Shown here: in pieces, positions 1-8,159 of the stretch
Position numbering within the stretch: position 1 is the first letter of the stretch
Layout of the letters: each line of letters starts with the position of its first letter
Origin: Streptomyces roseus
GTDB lineage: Bacteria > Actinomycetota > Actinomycetes > Streptomycetales > Streptomycetaceae
Assembly (NCBI RefSeq): GCF_001044425.1
Contig: NZ_LFML01000126.1
Location: 1-64,000, forward strand
Length of the DNA stretch: 64,000 bases
Reading direction: 5' to 3'
Made by a program: the position numbers and the translations under genes
Notes under the pieces: model-generated
What the model was told of the DNA's origin: nothing
The model's input: only the letters and a program-made list of their open reading frames with translations
Database searches by the model: none

Positions 1-88
1 TCGGGCTCGTCCGCCGTTGACGCGGGGGTCTGATCCGGCGGCCGCACTACGCCGGCCCCGTACCCTCCGCGGGCTCCCTCCGGCATGG

Positions 89-511
89 TCATCGAGCTGC
101 CGTGATCCCGATTTCGTGGAGCAGGCCGCGGACGCGCTGCTCGATCTGGTCCCGGATGGGACGGACGGCCGCGACGCCCTGGCCTGCGGGGTCTTCCAGG
201 GTCCAGTCGAGGTACCGCTTGCCGGGGTAGTACGGGCAGGCGTCGCCGCAGCCCATGGTGATCACGACGTCGGAGGCCTGGACGGCTTCGGCGGTGAGCA
301 CCTTGGGGGTCTCGGCGGAGATGTCGATGCCGACTTCGCCCATGGCCGCGACCACGGCCGGGTTGACGGTGTCGGTCGGCGCGGAGCCGGCGGAGCGGAC
401 CTCGACGCGGCCTTGGCCGAGGTGGGTGAGGAAGGCTGCGCCCATCTGCGAGCGGCCGGCGTTGTGGACGCAGACGAACAGCACGGTCGGGCGCGAGGGG
501 GACGGGTTCAC
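89..511 (-). CDS. arsC: Thioredoxin-coupled arsenate reductase (LMW phosphatase fold)
   Basis: This 140-residue protein would reduce arsenate to arsenite in the cytosol, drawing electrons from thioredoxin. The N-terminal phosphatase loop C14-x5-R20 (CVHNAGRS) holds the nucleophilic cysteine. The stretch MGCGDACPYYPG contains C88 and C92, placed like the relay cysteines of thioredoxin-type ArsC, and the length is usual for that class. It is the last gene of a minus-strand unit arsR-aquaporin-arsC, 21 nt after the aquaporin stop, so it should be induced by arsenite through ArsR. A plain low-molecular-weight tyrosine phosphatase is the alternative, but the locus and extra cysteines favour ArsC. 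Confidence 0.93.
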   Translation of the reverse strand: MNPSPSRPTVLFVCVHNAGRSQMGAAFLTHLGQGRVEVRSAGSAPTDTVNPAVVAAMGEVGIDISAETPKVLTAEAVQASDVVITMGCGDACPYYPGKRYLDWTLEDPAGQGVAAVRPIRDQIEQRVRGLLHEIGITAAR

Positions 512-532
512 GGCAGGGTCTCCAGAGGTTGT

Positions 533-1273
533 TCAGCGGGCGTCGGGGACGACGACGATCGGCACGGGCGCGTCGGCCCTCTGCCGGAGGGCCGGGCCGA
601 AGACGAGGGTCAGCAGACCCAAACCGGCGGCGGTTCCCAGGAGTTGGGCGGCGATGAACGCGGGGACGGAGGCGGGGGCGATGCCCGCGAAGGAGTCGGT
701 GAAGGCCCGGCCGATGGTGACCGCCGGGTTCGCGAAGGAGGTGGAGGAGGTGAACCAGTAGGCCGCGCCGATGAACGCGGCCACCACCGCCGGGGCGAGG
801 TTCCCCCGGCCGGTCCGGTTCAGGCCGAAGGCCACCAGCAGCAGGCCGGCCGTGGCGACGGCCTCACCCAGCCACAGGTGGGGAGCGGAGCGGTCATGGA
901 CCGAGAGGGCGAGCACGGGCCGGCCGAAGACGGCGTTGGCCAGGAGCGAGCCGGCTATCGCGCCGCCGACCTGGGCGGGTACGTACGTGGCCACGTCTCG
1001 CGGGGACGGCCCGTCGCCCGAGCGGCGGTCGGCGAGCCAGGAGCCGAGGGTGACCGCGGGATTGAAGTGGGCCCCTGAAACGGGTCCGAACACCGCGATC
1101 AGCACGCCGAGGCCGAACACGGTAGCCAGGCAGTTGGTCAACAGCTGGACGCCCGCGTCATGGGAGAGCTCCGAGGCCTGGATGCCGGAGCCCACCACGA
1201 CCGCCACGAGCAGGGCGGTCCCGACGGCCTCGGCCGCCACGCGACGACTGAGCGGCACCGCGTCCGTGCTCAC
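533..1273 (-). CDS. MIP/aquaporin-family channel of the ars operon
   Basis: This is a six-helix major intrinsic protein of 246 residues. It has two NPA half-helix motifs, in GAHFNPAVTLG (N71) and SFANPAVTIG (N182). I start it at the GTG at 1273, which overlaps the arsR stop codon by 4 nt (GTGA) and implies translational coupling; longer in-frame starts would run into arsR. Aquaglyceroporins in ars operons, such as AqpS of Sinorhizobium, let arsenite made by ArsC leave the cell. No ArsB or Acr3 pump gene is visible here, so this channel may be the local arsenite exit; that role is inferred from position. Confidence 0.88.
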   Translation of the reverse strand: MSTDAVPLSRRVAAEAVGTALLVAVVVGSGIQASELSHDAGVQLLTNCLATVFGLGVLIAVFGPVSGAHFNPAVTLGSWLADRRSGDGPSPRDVATYVPAQVGGAIAGSLLANAVFGRPVLALSVHDRSAPHLWLGEAVATAGLLLVAFGLNRTGRGNLAPAVVAAFIGAAYWFTSSTSFANPAVTIGRAFTDSFAGIAPASVPAFIAAQLLGTAAGLGLLTLVFGPALRQRADAPVPIVVVPDAR

Positions 1274-1647
1274 GCGTTCACCTCCGCTGCCTGCGGGGCC
1301 GTCAGGACCGCGGCGAGCCGTTCCAGGGCGGCGGGCAGGACCCGGTAGTAGACCCAGGTCCCGCGGCGCTCGCTGTCGACCAGGCCGGCCTGTCGCAGCA
1401 GTTTGAGGTGGTGGGAGATCGTCGGCTGGGACAGCTCGAAGGCCGGGGTCAGCTCGCACACGCAGACCTCACCCCCGGCCCGGGAGGCGATCATCGACAG
1501 CAGGCGCAGCCGCACCGGGTCACCCAGGGCCTTGAACACCTTCGCCAGGTCGCCGGCCTGGTCCTCGTCCAGCGGTGCGGAGCCGAGTCGGCCGCAGCAG
1601 CCGTCTGCGTCGTCCTGGGCGAGGACCACGAGCTCTTGTTTCGACAT
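1270..1647 (-). CDS. arsR: ArsR-family arsenite-responsive repressor
   Basis: This 125-residue winged-helix repressor has the sensor pair C62/C64 (EVCVCEL), the classic arsenite-binding site at the start of the recognition region. The helix-turn-helix follows (LSQPTISHHLKLL), then the beta wing (RRGTWVYYRV). A CC pair (C17/C18) near the N terminus may supply a further ligand. The start ATG at 1647 gives normal family length; the longer reading would overlap the operator region. It heads the minus-strand arsR-aquaporin-arsC unit, divergent from arsM, and presumably represses both directions from the operator at 1685-1703. Confidence 0.93.
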   Translation of the reverse strand: MSKQELVVLAQDDADGCCGRLGSAPLDEDQAGDLAKVFKALGDPVRLRLLSMIASRAGGEVCVCELTPAFELSQPTISHHLKLLRQAGLVDSERRGTWVYYRVLPAALERLAAVLTAPQAAEVNA

Positions 1648-1684
1648 GCCTCTATGTTGACGTTCTTCGATCCAAGGCGCAAGG

Positions 1685-1703
1685 TTGATTCGACGAACAT
1701 CAA
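1685..1703. promoter_or_regulatory. Candidate ArsR operator between arsR and arsM
   Basis: An interrupted inverted repeat TTGAT-N9-ATCAA lies between the divergent arsR and arsM starts, with a smaller palindrome TTCGACGAA inside it. TTGAT/ATCAA half-sites are typical for ArsR/SmtB proteins. Its position could allow repression of both promoters. The sequence is seen; the binding is inferred. Confidence 0.6.
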
Positions 1704-1756
1704 TGCAACCGCTCCGCCGCATCGGGCCGGGGCTTCGGCCGTCGGGAGCCATTGTC

Positions 1757-2626
1757 ATGAGCGAGCAGTCCACCCACCTGCGCGAGACCGTCCGGGCCCG
1801 CTACGCGGCCGCCGCGCGGAAGGTCACCGACGGCGGCACCGCCTGCTGCGGGCCCGAACCGGTCGGGATCGACGCCAACTTCGGCTCGGCCCTCTACACC
1901 GGAGGTGAGACCGAGCAGCTTCCGGCCGAGGCCGTCGCCGCCTCGCTGGGCTGCGGCAACCCCACCGCCGTCGCCGACCTGAACGCCGGCGACCGTGTCC
2001 TGGACCTCGGCTCGGGCGGTGGCATCGACGTGCTCCTGTCCGCCCGCCGGGTCGGCCCCACGGGCAAGGCGTACGGCCTGGACATGACCGAGGAGATGCT
2101 CGCCCTCGCCCTGGCCAACGCCGCAAAGGCCGGCGCGACGAACGTGGAGTTCCTCAAGGGCACCATCGAGGCCATCCCCCTCCCGGCCGCCACGATCGAC
2201 GTGGTGATCTCCAATTGCGTGATCAACCTGTCCACCGACAAGGCAGCCGTCTTCGCCGAGACCTTCCGTGTCCTCAAGCCCGGTGGCCGCCTCGGGGTGT
2301 CCGACGTCGTCGCCGACGACGCCCTCACCCCCGACCAGCGGGCCGAACGCGGCGATTACGTCGGCTGCATCGCCGGCGCCCTTTCCTTCGCCGAGTACCG
2401 GGAAGGGCTGGAGGCGGCCGGTTTCACGGACATTTCGATCGCTCCGACCCATGCGGTCGCGGACGGCATGCACTCCGCGATCGTCAGAGCCGTCAAGCCC
2501 GACGTCACGGGGGCGGCCTGCGGGGTTGCCGCCGGCCGCAGCCCGGCTGAGGAATCGGCGACGCCGGTCGGGACGTGCCAGGCGCACTGTTGCGGGACGA
2601 CGGATTCGACGACGACTGCTGACTGA
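1757..2626 (+). CDS. arsM: Arsenite S-adenosylmethionine methyltransferase
   Basis: ArsM methylates arsenite to volatile or less retained methylarsenicals using SAM. The 289-residue protein has the SAM motif LDLGSGGGID (82-91). Three isolated conserved cysteines sit in LGCGNP (C66), SNCVIN (C154) and VGCIAG (C204), matching the arsenic-binding cysteines of ArsM, plus an N-terminal CC pair (C30/C31). The C-terminal tail adds a Cys-rich segment (CQAHCCG). I chose ATG 1757 rather than the in-frame 1685 codon because the latter lies inside the operator. It is divergent from arsR and probably under the same repressor. Confidence 0.93.
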   Translation: MSEQSTHLRETVRARYAAAARKVTDGGTACCGPEPVGIDANFGSALYTGGETEQLPAEAVAASLGCGNPTAVADLNAGDRVLDLGSGGGIDVLLSARRVGPTGKAYGLDMTEEMLALALANAAKAGATNVEFLKGTIEAIPLPAATIDVVISNCVINLSTDKAAVFAETFRVLKPGGRLGVSDVVADDALTPDQRAERGDYVGCIAGALSFAEYREGLEAAGFTDISIAPTHAVADGMHSAIVRAVKPDVTGAACGVAAGRSPAEESATPVGTCQAHCCGTTDSTTTAD

Positions 2627-2690
2627 GAGGGAGCCCAGGAGGCCTGCGAGTACCGGCTGCGCGGGCGGCCAAGGGGCGCCTGCGAGCAGT

Positions 2691-3599
2691 TCATCCAGGG
2701 ACTGCTGGAGACACTCCTTCCCCTGCTCGCCATGCGGCCAGGAGCCTGATGCGCAGGAGGCGGACGGCGGGGGAGTGCTCGTTCGGGCGTGTGACGAGGC
2801 CGAGCCGGGCGCGTGCGGCCGCGTCGCCGAGGGGGACGGCCCGTAGGTCTGCGCCTCGGGCGGAGGATGTGCTGAGTACGGCGACGCCCGCGCCGCGTTC
2901 GGCGAGGCGTAGCAGCGTGGCCGGGGAACTGGCCTCCAGGTCCACCCTCGGGTCGAGGCCGAGCCGGCGGCAGGAGTCCTCGTAGGCGGCGCGGATGCCG
3001 GTGCCCCGGGGCAGGCAGAGGATCTTCTCGCCCCGGAGGGCGGCGAGGTGCAGTTCCGCCCGGTCGAGGGCGTGGCCGGGCGGAACGACGGCGGCGAGCG
3101 GCTCGTCGATGACGACGCTCGCCTCCAGGCCGTCGGCAACCGGGCCCGAGTAGCCGATCAGGGCCAGGTCGAGGGAGCCGGCAAGGACGTCTGACTGGAG
3201 TTCGTCGGAGTCGGCCTCGTGCAGGCTCAGTTCGATGCCGGGGTGGGTGCGGCCGAGGTCCGCGAGGGTGTCCAGGAAGGGAGGGAGGGAACAGCCCCTG
3301 ATCATGCCGATCCGGATCCGGCCGCGGACGGCGTCGGCGAACTCGGCGGCGGTGTGACGGATGGTGTCCAAGGTGGCGAGCGCGCTCTTCGCGAGGGGGA
3401 GGACGGCCTCGCCGACCGGAGTGAGGCGCACGTGGCGGCCGGAGCGGTCGAAGAGCCGCTGCCCCAGCTCGCGTTCCAGCTTCGCCACCTGCGTGCTGAC
3501 GCCGGACTGGCTGACGTGCAGGCGCTCGGCGGCGCCGGTGAACGTGCCCTCGTCCACGACGGCTGAGAAGTAGCGCAGCTGATGCATCTCCATATCCAC
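2691..3599 (-). CDS. LysR-family transcriptional regulator
   Basis: This 302-residue regulator has the standard LysR layout: an N-terminal helix-turn-helix (roughly residues 18-40, FTGAAERLHVSQSGVSTQVA) and a periplasmic-binding-protein-like effector domain (about 95-290). An alternative ATG two codons downstream is equally plausible. It is divergent from the SnoaL-like gene at 3664, with a perfect palindrome in the 64-nt gap, so it likely controls that gene and itself. The effector is unknown. Confidence 0.9.
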   Translation of the reverse strand: MDMEMHQLRYFSAVVDEGTFTGAAERLHVSQSGVSTQVAKLERELGQRLFDRSGRHVRLTPVGEAVLPLAKSALATLDTIRHTAAEFADAVRGRIRIGMIRGCSLPPFLDTLADLGRTHPGIELSLHEADSDELQSDVLAGSLDLALIGYSGPVADGLEASVVIDEPLAAVVPPGHALDRAELHLAALRGEKILCLPRGTGIRAAYEDSCRRLGLDPRVDLEASSPATLLRLAERGAGVAVLSTSSARGADLRAVPLGDAAARARLGLVTRPNEHSPAVRLLRIRLLAAWRAGEGVSPAVPG

Positions 3600-3608
3600 G
3601 GATGATAG

Positions 3609-3620
3609 ATCCGATCGGAT
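3609..3620. promoter_or_regulatory. Palindrome in the LysR/SnoaL divergent promoter region
   Basis: ATCCGATCGGAT is a perfect 12-bp palindrome ten bases upstream of the LysR start, within the divergent gap. It could be a LysR or other dimeric regulator site. Related GGAT half-sites recur nearby. Confidence 0.4.
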
Positions 3621-3663
3621 TCATCTGTTGGACGGATGGATCACGGATCGGCAGCATGGAGTC

Positions 3664-4032
3664 ATGACGACGCAGACGAGTGCACGAGAGCTTGCCGAGA
3701 CCTATTTCCGCGCCTGGGAGGCCGGCGATTTCGACACGATGCGCGGGCTGTTGGCCGACGACGTCGACTTCGTCGGAGCGCTGGGAACGGCGCGGGGGAC
3801 GGAGGAGGCCCTGGCCGGGCTGAGGGGTCTTGGAAAGGTGCTGGAGAAGATCGACGTGAAGGTACGCGTGGCGGAGGGCGACGAGGTGATCACCTGGTTC
3901 GACCTGTGCACCGCTGTCGCACCGCCCGCGCCGACCGCGAACTGGATGCACGTGGCCCACGGCAAGATCGCCCGGATCCGGGTGACCTTCGACCCGCGCG
4001 GACTGCTGGAGGGATTCGCGAAGTCGAGCTGA
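3664..4032 (+). CDS. SnoaL-like / NTF2-fold protein
   Basis: This 122-residue protein has the pattern of the NTF2-like superfamily: an N-terminal helix ending in FRAWEAGDFDTMRGLLADDVDF, and later the strand HVAHGKIARIRVTFDP followed by a short tail. Members include polyketide cyclases, isomerases and ligand-binding scavengers; the exact role here is not readable. The in-frame start at 3628 is possible but lacks a visible Shine-Dalgarno. It is probably the regulated target of the divergent LysR gene. Confidence 0.8.
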   Translation: MTTQTSARELAETYFRAWEAGDFDTMRGLLADDVDFVGALGTARGTEEALAGLRGLGKVLEKIDVKVRVAEGDEVITWFDLCTAVAPPAPTANWMHVAHGKIARIRVTFDPRGLLEGFAKSS

Positions 4033-4089
4033 CGGATACCACGACGCGGCCGGAGGGGGCGGGGAGGCGCCGAGGGAAATGCGGCGGGG

Positions 4090-4452
4090 TCAACCCTGCG
4101 CCGCAATGTGCTTGATGACGGACAGGAACGCGTCGGTGGGCGAGAAATCGACGTACTCGCAGTCTTCGAGCGCCACGGGTGCGTGCCCGGTCGGCCAGTA
4201 GAACGCCTGTCCCGCTTCGTACACCTCCTCGCCGTCCTTGGTCGCCATCTTCAGCCGACCCTTGAGCATGTACCCCCAGTGAGGACACGGACAGAGATCA
4301 TCGGGCAGGCCCTTCACCGCTGGGCGCAGGTCCGCGCCCTGGGGCAGGCGTACGAAGCCGACGGACAGGTCTCCCCCGATCTCGTGCGTACGGACTTCGA
4401 CCCCGTCGCCCTCGATCGCGACAGGGGTGTCCTGCCGTGTCATCGCTGTCAT
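4090..4452 (-). CDS. Small single-domain cupin protein
   Basis: A single cupin barrel is predicted in 120 residues. The metal-site region reads CPCPHWGYMLKGRL, with GDL/GADLRP strands before it and YWPTGHAPVALED as the second motif. The substrate is unknown. The start ATG at 4452 is preceded by AGGGAAG at suitable distance; upstream in-frame codons would run into the phosphatase gene. It is an isolated gene between the SnoaL gene (convergent) and a SpoIIE phosphatase. Confidence 0.8.
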   Translation of the reverse strand: MTAMTRQDTPVAIEGDGVEVRTHEIGGDLSVGFVRLPQGADLRPAVKGLPDDLCPCPHWGYMLKGRLKMATKDGEEVYEAGQAFYWPTGHAPVALEDCEYVDFSPTDAFLSVIKHIAAQG

Positions 4453-4591
4453 GGCGGCTTCCCTTCGTTCGGGTTGCGGCTGTGTGCCTCCTTCCCAGAC
4501 TGGCTCTCGCGACCGGGCCGTGCCACGCGAGCGCCGAGCGCTGCCGGACGTGTGGTCGAGGACCGGTGGCGCGAGCCGTTCCCGAGGCCTT

Positions 4592-6337
4592 TCAGGGGGC
4601 CGGGACGCGCACGGCGAGCAGGACGGTGTCGTCCTCGGGCTCGGCTGTCCCCACGGTCTCCAAGAGGGAGTGCAGGGCTGCTTCCAGCGGTGTCTCGGGT
4701 GGGGTGGCGGCGAGCTGCCGGCCGAGACGGTCGATGTGCTCGTCGATGTCGTGGCCGCGTTGTTCGACGAGTCCGTCGGTGTAGAGGAGGAGCGTGGTGC
4801 CCGGCGCCATCGGGCGCGTGTCGTAGCCGCGGGGCGCGCAGGGCAGCGCGGGGTGCAGCAGCACATCGTGGCGGGTCAGGCGTTCGACCGTGCCGTCGGG
4901 GTGGGCGAGCAGCGGCGGCGGGTGGCCGGCGTTGCTCCACCTCAGATGCCAGCTGCCCCCGGCCGCCGGGGTGAGGTGGGCGTGGACCATGGTGCAGCTC
5001 GCATCGAGGCCCAGCCGCAGCCAGGCCCGTTCCACGGCGCTCAGTGACCGGTCGGGGCCCTGGCCGGGATGGTCGTGATCGGCTTGCCGCAGCATGCTGC
5101 GGACCTGACCCATCACGGCGGCCGCCCTCATGTCGTGGCCGGTGATGTCGCCCACGGTGACGGCCAACGCCCCCTCGCCCTCTGCGCTCGTACCGGGGTC
5201 CGGCAGGGGATACGCGTCGTACCAGTCCCCGCCGACCAGGTCGTCGCGTGCGGCCGGCCGGTAGAGCGCGGCCAGCTCAAGACCCGCCACCGAGGGGAGG
5301 TCGGTGAGCATGGCCTGCTGGAGCTGGCGCGCGACGGTGACGCGATCGTCGAGGTGGAGGGCGCGCTCCACGGCCTGGGCGGCGTATCCGGCGAGCGTGG
5401 TCAGCACCGCGCGTTCGGCAGTGTCGATGACGTAGCGGCCCTCCCACCCCAGCACGAGCACCCCCACGACCCCGCGAGTGCCTCGCAGGGGAAGGCACAC
5501 TGCCGTGCTCAGGCCCAGGGAGTCGAAGCCCGCGACGGCCTCCGGACCGTACCCGGCCGTGATCTCGGACCGGTCACCGAGCACGATCATGCGGTTCTCG
5601 CGCGCCGCCCGGGCGCTCGGCCAGCGCGAGCTGAGCGCGTACGCCGCGGGGACCCTCTCGAAGGGCTGGTCACCGCTCACCGGGTCCGCGACGCGCCGCA
5701 GCCCGCCGTGCTGCACGAGGGCCAGGCCGATGTAGGACGGTTTGAGATCCCCGCTGACCAGGTCCCCGACCCTGCGCCGTACCTCGTCCAGGCCACTGGT
5801 GTCGGCGAAGTCCTCGGCGGCCCGCAGCAGCAGCTGGGAACGGTCGAGGCGGGAGCGCAGTCCGGCGGCCGCCGCCTGCGCCGCGTCCGCCGCCTCCGCG
5901 GCCTCCTCCTGCGCCCGGCGCCCGCTCTCGGCCCGCACGCGCGCGCGGACCTGCGCACTGCAGGCGGCGGCCAGGTCGGACAGGTCCCGTACTTCGTCCG
6001 CGGTCCAGGAACGGGGCCGGTCGTCCACCACGGCCAAGACGCCCAGGAGCTCGCCGGAGCCGCCCGCCAGCGGAACGCCGGCGAACGCGAAGTCGGGATC
6101 GCCGCCGTCCTGGGAGAGGAACAAGGGCTGCCCCAGTTCGGCTACGCGCAGACAGCATCGGATGACCCGGGGCGGCACGCTGGTTCCGCCGGGCCAGCAC
6201 TCGGGCGCCGCGCCCGCGGACTCACCGGGCGGGTTCAGCCAGACGAGCCCCCGGGGCGTGTCCAGCAGACGGGTGGCGAGCCGGGCGAACCGGTTCAATG
6301 CAGCTCCCTCATACCAATGGATCGTCTCCAGTCCCAT
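4592..6337 (-). CDS. GAF-domain PP2C/SpoIIE-type phosphatase
   Basis: This 581-residue cytosolic protein has two GAF-like sensory modules (about residues 10-150 and 165-325). A C-terminal SpoIIE/RsbU-type Mn-dependent Ser/Thr phosphatase follows (about 335-580). Phosphatase metal motifs are seen in LVGGDWYDAYPL, VTVGDITGHDM, WSNAGHPPPLL and LLYTDGLVEQ, ending in EDDTVLLAVRVP. Such proteins dephosphorylate STAS anti-anti-sigma factors in partner-switching cascades. A STAS protein (7002-7346) and an RsbW-like ATPase (13973-14383) are in the window, but the pairing is only a suggestion. Confidence 0.9.
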   Translation of the reverse strand: MGLETIHWYEGAALNRFARLATRLLDTPRGLVWLNPPGESAGAAPECWPGGTSVPPRVIRCCLRVAELGQPLFLSQDGGDPDFAFAGVPLAGGSGELLGVLAVVDDRPRSWTADEVRDLSDLAAACSAQVRARVRAESGRRAQEEAAEAADAAQAAAAGLRSRLDRSQLLLRAAEDFADTSGLDEVRRRVGDLVSGDLKPSYIGLALVQHGGLRRVADPVSGDQPFERVPAAYALSSRWPSARAARENRMIVLGDRSEITAGYGPEAVAGFDSLGLSTAVCLPLRGTRGVVGVLVLGWEGRYVIDTAERAVLTTLAGYAAQAVERALHLDDRVTVARQLQQAMLTDLPSVAGLELAALYRPAARDDLVGGDWYDAYPLPDPGTSAEGEGALAVTVGDITGHDMRAAAVMGQVRSMLRQADHDHPGQGPDRSLSAVERAWLRLGLDASCTMVHAHLTPAAGGSWHLRWSNAGHPPPLLAHPDGTVERLTRHDVLLHPALPCAPRGYDTRPMAPGTTLLLYTDGLVEQRGHDIDEHIDRLGRQLAATPPETPLEAALHSLLETVGTAEPEDDTVLLAVRVPAP

Positions 6338-6384
6338 TCTCGGGTACCCGAGAAATGACCCGCGGAATACGGCACCGAACGGGC

Positions 6385-6537
6385 ATGCCCGAGTGGCGGC
6401 GCTTCCAGTGGGACGTCACCGATCCGCTGGAGGTCACGGCCGCGCGGCCCCAGGTGGACGGTTGGCGCGACTGCTGCGGGCGCGGGCCTGCGCCGAGCGG
6501 GGGTCGTCCGGCTCGTGCAGGCGCGCGTGGTGTGTGA
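6385..6537 (+). CDS. Possible small protein or gene fragment, unknown function
   Basis: This 50-codon frame starts MPEWRRFQWDVTDP and shows strongly G/C-biased third positions for about its first 40 codons, as real genes here do. There is no clear Shine-Dalgarno (weak ACGGG) and no family I recognise. It may be a remnant of a larger gene. It sits in the otherwise empty gap between the phosphatase start and the DUF6479-like gene. Confidence 0.3.
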   Translation: MPEWRRFQWDVTDPLEVTAARPQVDGWRDCCGRGPAPSGGRPARAGARGV

Positions 6538-6572
6538 GGGGTGGCAGGGCGGATCGCGGGTAGAGGCACTGC

Positions 6573-6815
6573 ATGATCGCTACTGAGACTCTCGCAGCTG
6601 CGGGTCAGGCATCCCTGTTCTTGATCATTGTCGGAGTGGTGCTGGTCGTGCTCCTGATCGGCGCCTTCTGGTACGGCAGCAGACGCCGGCGCCGTGCTGA
6701 GGCTCCGCCGCAGCCCGCCGAGCAGAATCCGGTGGCCCAGAGCCGTGAGGACTCCTGGCAGACGCCGGAGGAGCATGCGAGGGACGAGGAGAGGCACCGC
6801 TACCCCGAGCAGTGA
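6573..6815 (+). CDS. Small membrane protein, DUF6479-like
   Basis: This is an 80-residue protein with one N-terminal membrane helix (about residues 14-35, ending FWYGSRRRRR). A basic stop-transfer stretch and a polar tail with SWQTPEEH follow. The layout and SWQTPEEH signature match the small actinobacterial DUF6479 family as I remember it. The function of the family is unknown. It stands alone, in a stretch of stress-type genes. Confidence 0.7.
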   Translation: MIATETLAAAGQASLFLIIVGVVLVVLLIGAFWYGSRRRRRAEAPPQPAEQNPVAQSREDSWQTPEEHARDEERHRYPEQ

Positions 6816-7001
6816 GGGGCGCCGTGGTCCGGCGAGCCTGATTCCTCGGCCGCAGACCCCGTAACCCCCCCTCGACCCGTCGCGATGCGCGCCACAGGAC
6901 CACCGCCCCGCTCGACGTCGGCCGGGCGGCGCGCCCGTGGCCACCCGCCCGGGGTCCACCGCGGCGCGCCCGCCTCTGCGGAGCAGCGTGCCGCGGTGGT
7001 G

Positions 7002-7346
7002 TCACGTGGTGGCGGTGAGGAGGGGGAGGGTGCCGGTGATTTCGAGGAGCCGGTGAATTTGCCGGTTGAGGCCGGTGAGGTGGATCCGGGTGCCGTTCGT
7101 CTCGGCTGTGATGCGGGCCGTGATGAGGGTGTTGAGGCCGGCGGAGTCGCAGAAGGTGACCTGGCTGAAATCGACGAGGACGGGCCGGGTGGGCGAGGCG
7201 TGCCGTAGTGCCTCGGCGAGAGCGTGGCCGAGGTCGTCGGCGGTCACCAGGTCCATCTCGCCGCCGGCGCGGACCGTCACCGTGTCCTCGGAGACCTCGA
7301 CGGGAAAGCCGGCCGTCGACCTGTGAGGTTCACGGTTGATGATCAT
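7002..7346 (-). CDS. STAS-domain anti-anti-sigma-factor-like protein
   Basis: This 114-residue single STAS domain resembles SpoIIAA/RsbV. The phosphorylatable serine is in VTFCDSAGLNTLI, preceded by the strand RPVLVDFSQ. It would bind an RsbW-like kinase to free a sigma factor and be reactivated by a SpoIIE-type phosphatase. A good ribosome site (AGGAG) precedes it. It lies 46 nt downstream of the Hsp18-type regulator on the same strand, so it may be co-transcribed and heat-responsive. Confidence 0.88.
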   Translation of the reverse strand: MIINREPHRSTAGFPVEVSEDTVTVRAGGEMDLVTADDLGHALAEALRHASPTRPVLVDFSQVTFCDSAGLNTLITARITAETNGTRIHLTGLNRQIHRLLEITGTLPLLTATT

Positions 7347-7392
7347 TGGAAGGTGCTCCTGGTCGCGTGGCGGGAGGTGTGGGCTGCGGGGA

Positions 7393-8088
7393 TCATGAGC
7401 GGCGTTTGTCGTCGCTGTCGGAGCGCAGACGCCGGGTCTGCTCCCGTAGTTCGTCGACCCGTTCCGCGAGGGCGGCGTGGCCGGGGCTGAGCGCCGAGTG
7501 GGTGGCCGTCAGGGCCTCGACGAGCTGGGCCGCCCCGTCCTCGCCGAGAGCCGCCGTCAGCTTCTTGATCCGGTCCTCGGACTCGGCGGGCAGGTCGGTC
7601 AGCCCGATGATCTGTCCGGCGAGCTGGCGCAAGGTGGCGATGTTCTCCCCGGCCCAGGCGGAGACGGTGCGGTCCGCGGCCCGCTGGTCGCGGACGGCCT
7701 GGACGCGCTGTTCGCCGGTGGTGTCCGCGGCTCCGGGGCGCAGGCGGAGGTAGCGGCGTTCGGCTGCCTGCCTGCTGGCCACACCGAGAGGCGGCGCCAG
7801 ATCGGCCCAGCTCGCACCCGCCTCCCGCGCGGTCTCGATCAGCCCGCTCTCCCAGCCGGCGAGCTGCTCGCGGATCTCCCGCAGCATCAGCAGCGCGGCC
7901 AGGGCCGGGTGGGGGCCCGCGTCGGCCGGGAGCGGGTCGGCGGTGATCGGCGTCCGGCCGAAGGATCGCTGCGCGTCCTTCACGGACCGGTCGATGGCCT
8001 GCAGTGCCGCGGCGGCAGCGCGGAAGGGGACTGGTGTGGTCGGCGCGGTCCGTGTGGTTGGCGTGGCCGCTTTGGCGGCTTCGTTCAT
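7393..8088 (-). CDS. RheA/Hsp18-type transcriptional repressor
   Basis: This 231-residue protein is divergent from the hsp18 gene with a 129-nt gap carrying two operators. It has a Pro/Thr-rich N terminus, then a helical DNA-binding-like region with the segment SWADLAPPLGVASRQAAERRY (helix-turn-helix-like, about residues 92-112), and a charged helical C terminus. Orthologues next to actinobacterial hsp18 are called HSP18 transcriptional regulators, and RheA of Streptomyces albus plays this role thermosensitively. I infer autorepression and repression of hsp18. The STAS gene lies immediately downstream. Confidence 0.8.
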   Translation of the reverse strand: MNEAAKAATPTTRTAPTTPVPFRAAAAALQAIDRSVKDAQRSFGRTPITADPLPADAGPHPALAALLMLREIREQLAGWESGLIETAREAGASWADLAPPLGVASRQAAERRYLRLRPGAADTTGEQRVQAVRDQRAADRTVSAWAGENIATLRQLAGQIIGLTDLPAESEDRIKKLTAALGEDGAAQLVEALTATHSALSPGHAALAERVDELREQTRRLRSDSDDKRRS

Positions 8089-8105
8089 GGGACTCTCCGT
8101 CGTTC

Positions 8106-8124
8106 TGTCATCCTCTCGATGACG
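8106..8124. promoter_or_regulatory. RheA-type operator, copy 1 (imperfect)
   Basis: TGTCATCC-TCT-CGATGACG is an imperfect 19-bp inverted repeat on the repressor-proximal side of the divergent region. It matches the RheA consensus TGTCATC-N5-GATGACA except for the last base. Confidence 0.75.
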
Positions 8125-8130
8125 CCTTAC

Positions 8131-8159
8131 TTGTCATCGTTCCGATGACATGTTACAAC
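8131..8159 (+). promoter_or_regulatory. Predicted hsp18 promoter
   Basis: TTGTCA and TACAAC are separated by 17 nt, close to a housekeeping-sigma promoter. The perfect operator covers the -35 box and spacer, so repressor binding would block RNA polymerase directly. Confidence 0.65.
8132..8150. promoter_or_regulatory. RheA-type operator, copy 2 (perfect)
   Basis: TGTCATCG-TTC-CGATGACA is a perfect 19-bp inverted repeat fitting TGTCATC-N5-GATGACA. Its centre is 26 bp from that of copy 1. It overlaps the -35 element and spacer of the predicted hsp18 promoter. Confidence 0.85.

Noticed and set aside
1..88. Search for a gene before arsC
   Set aside because: Too short and without a readable frame to call anything.
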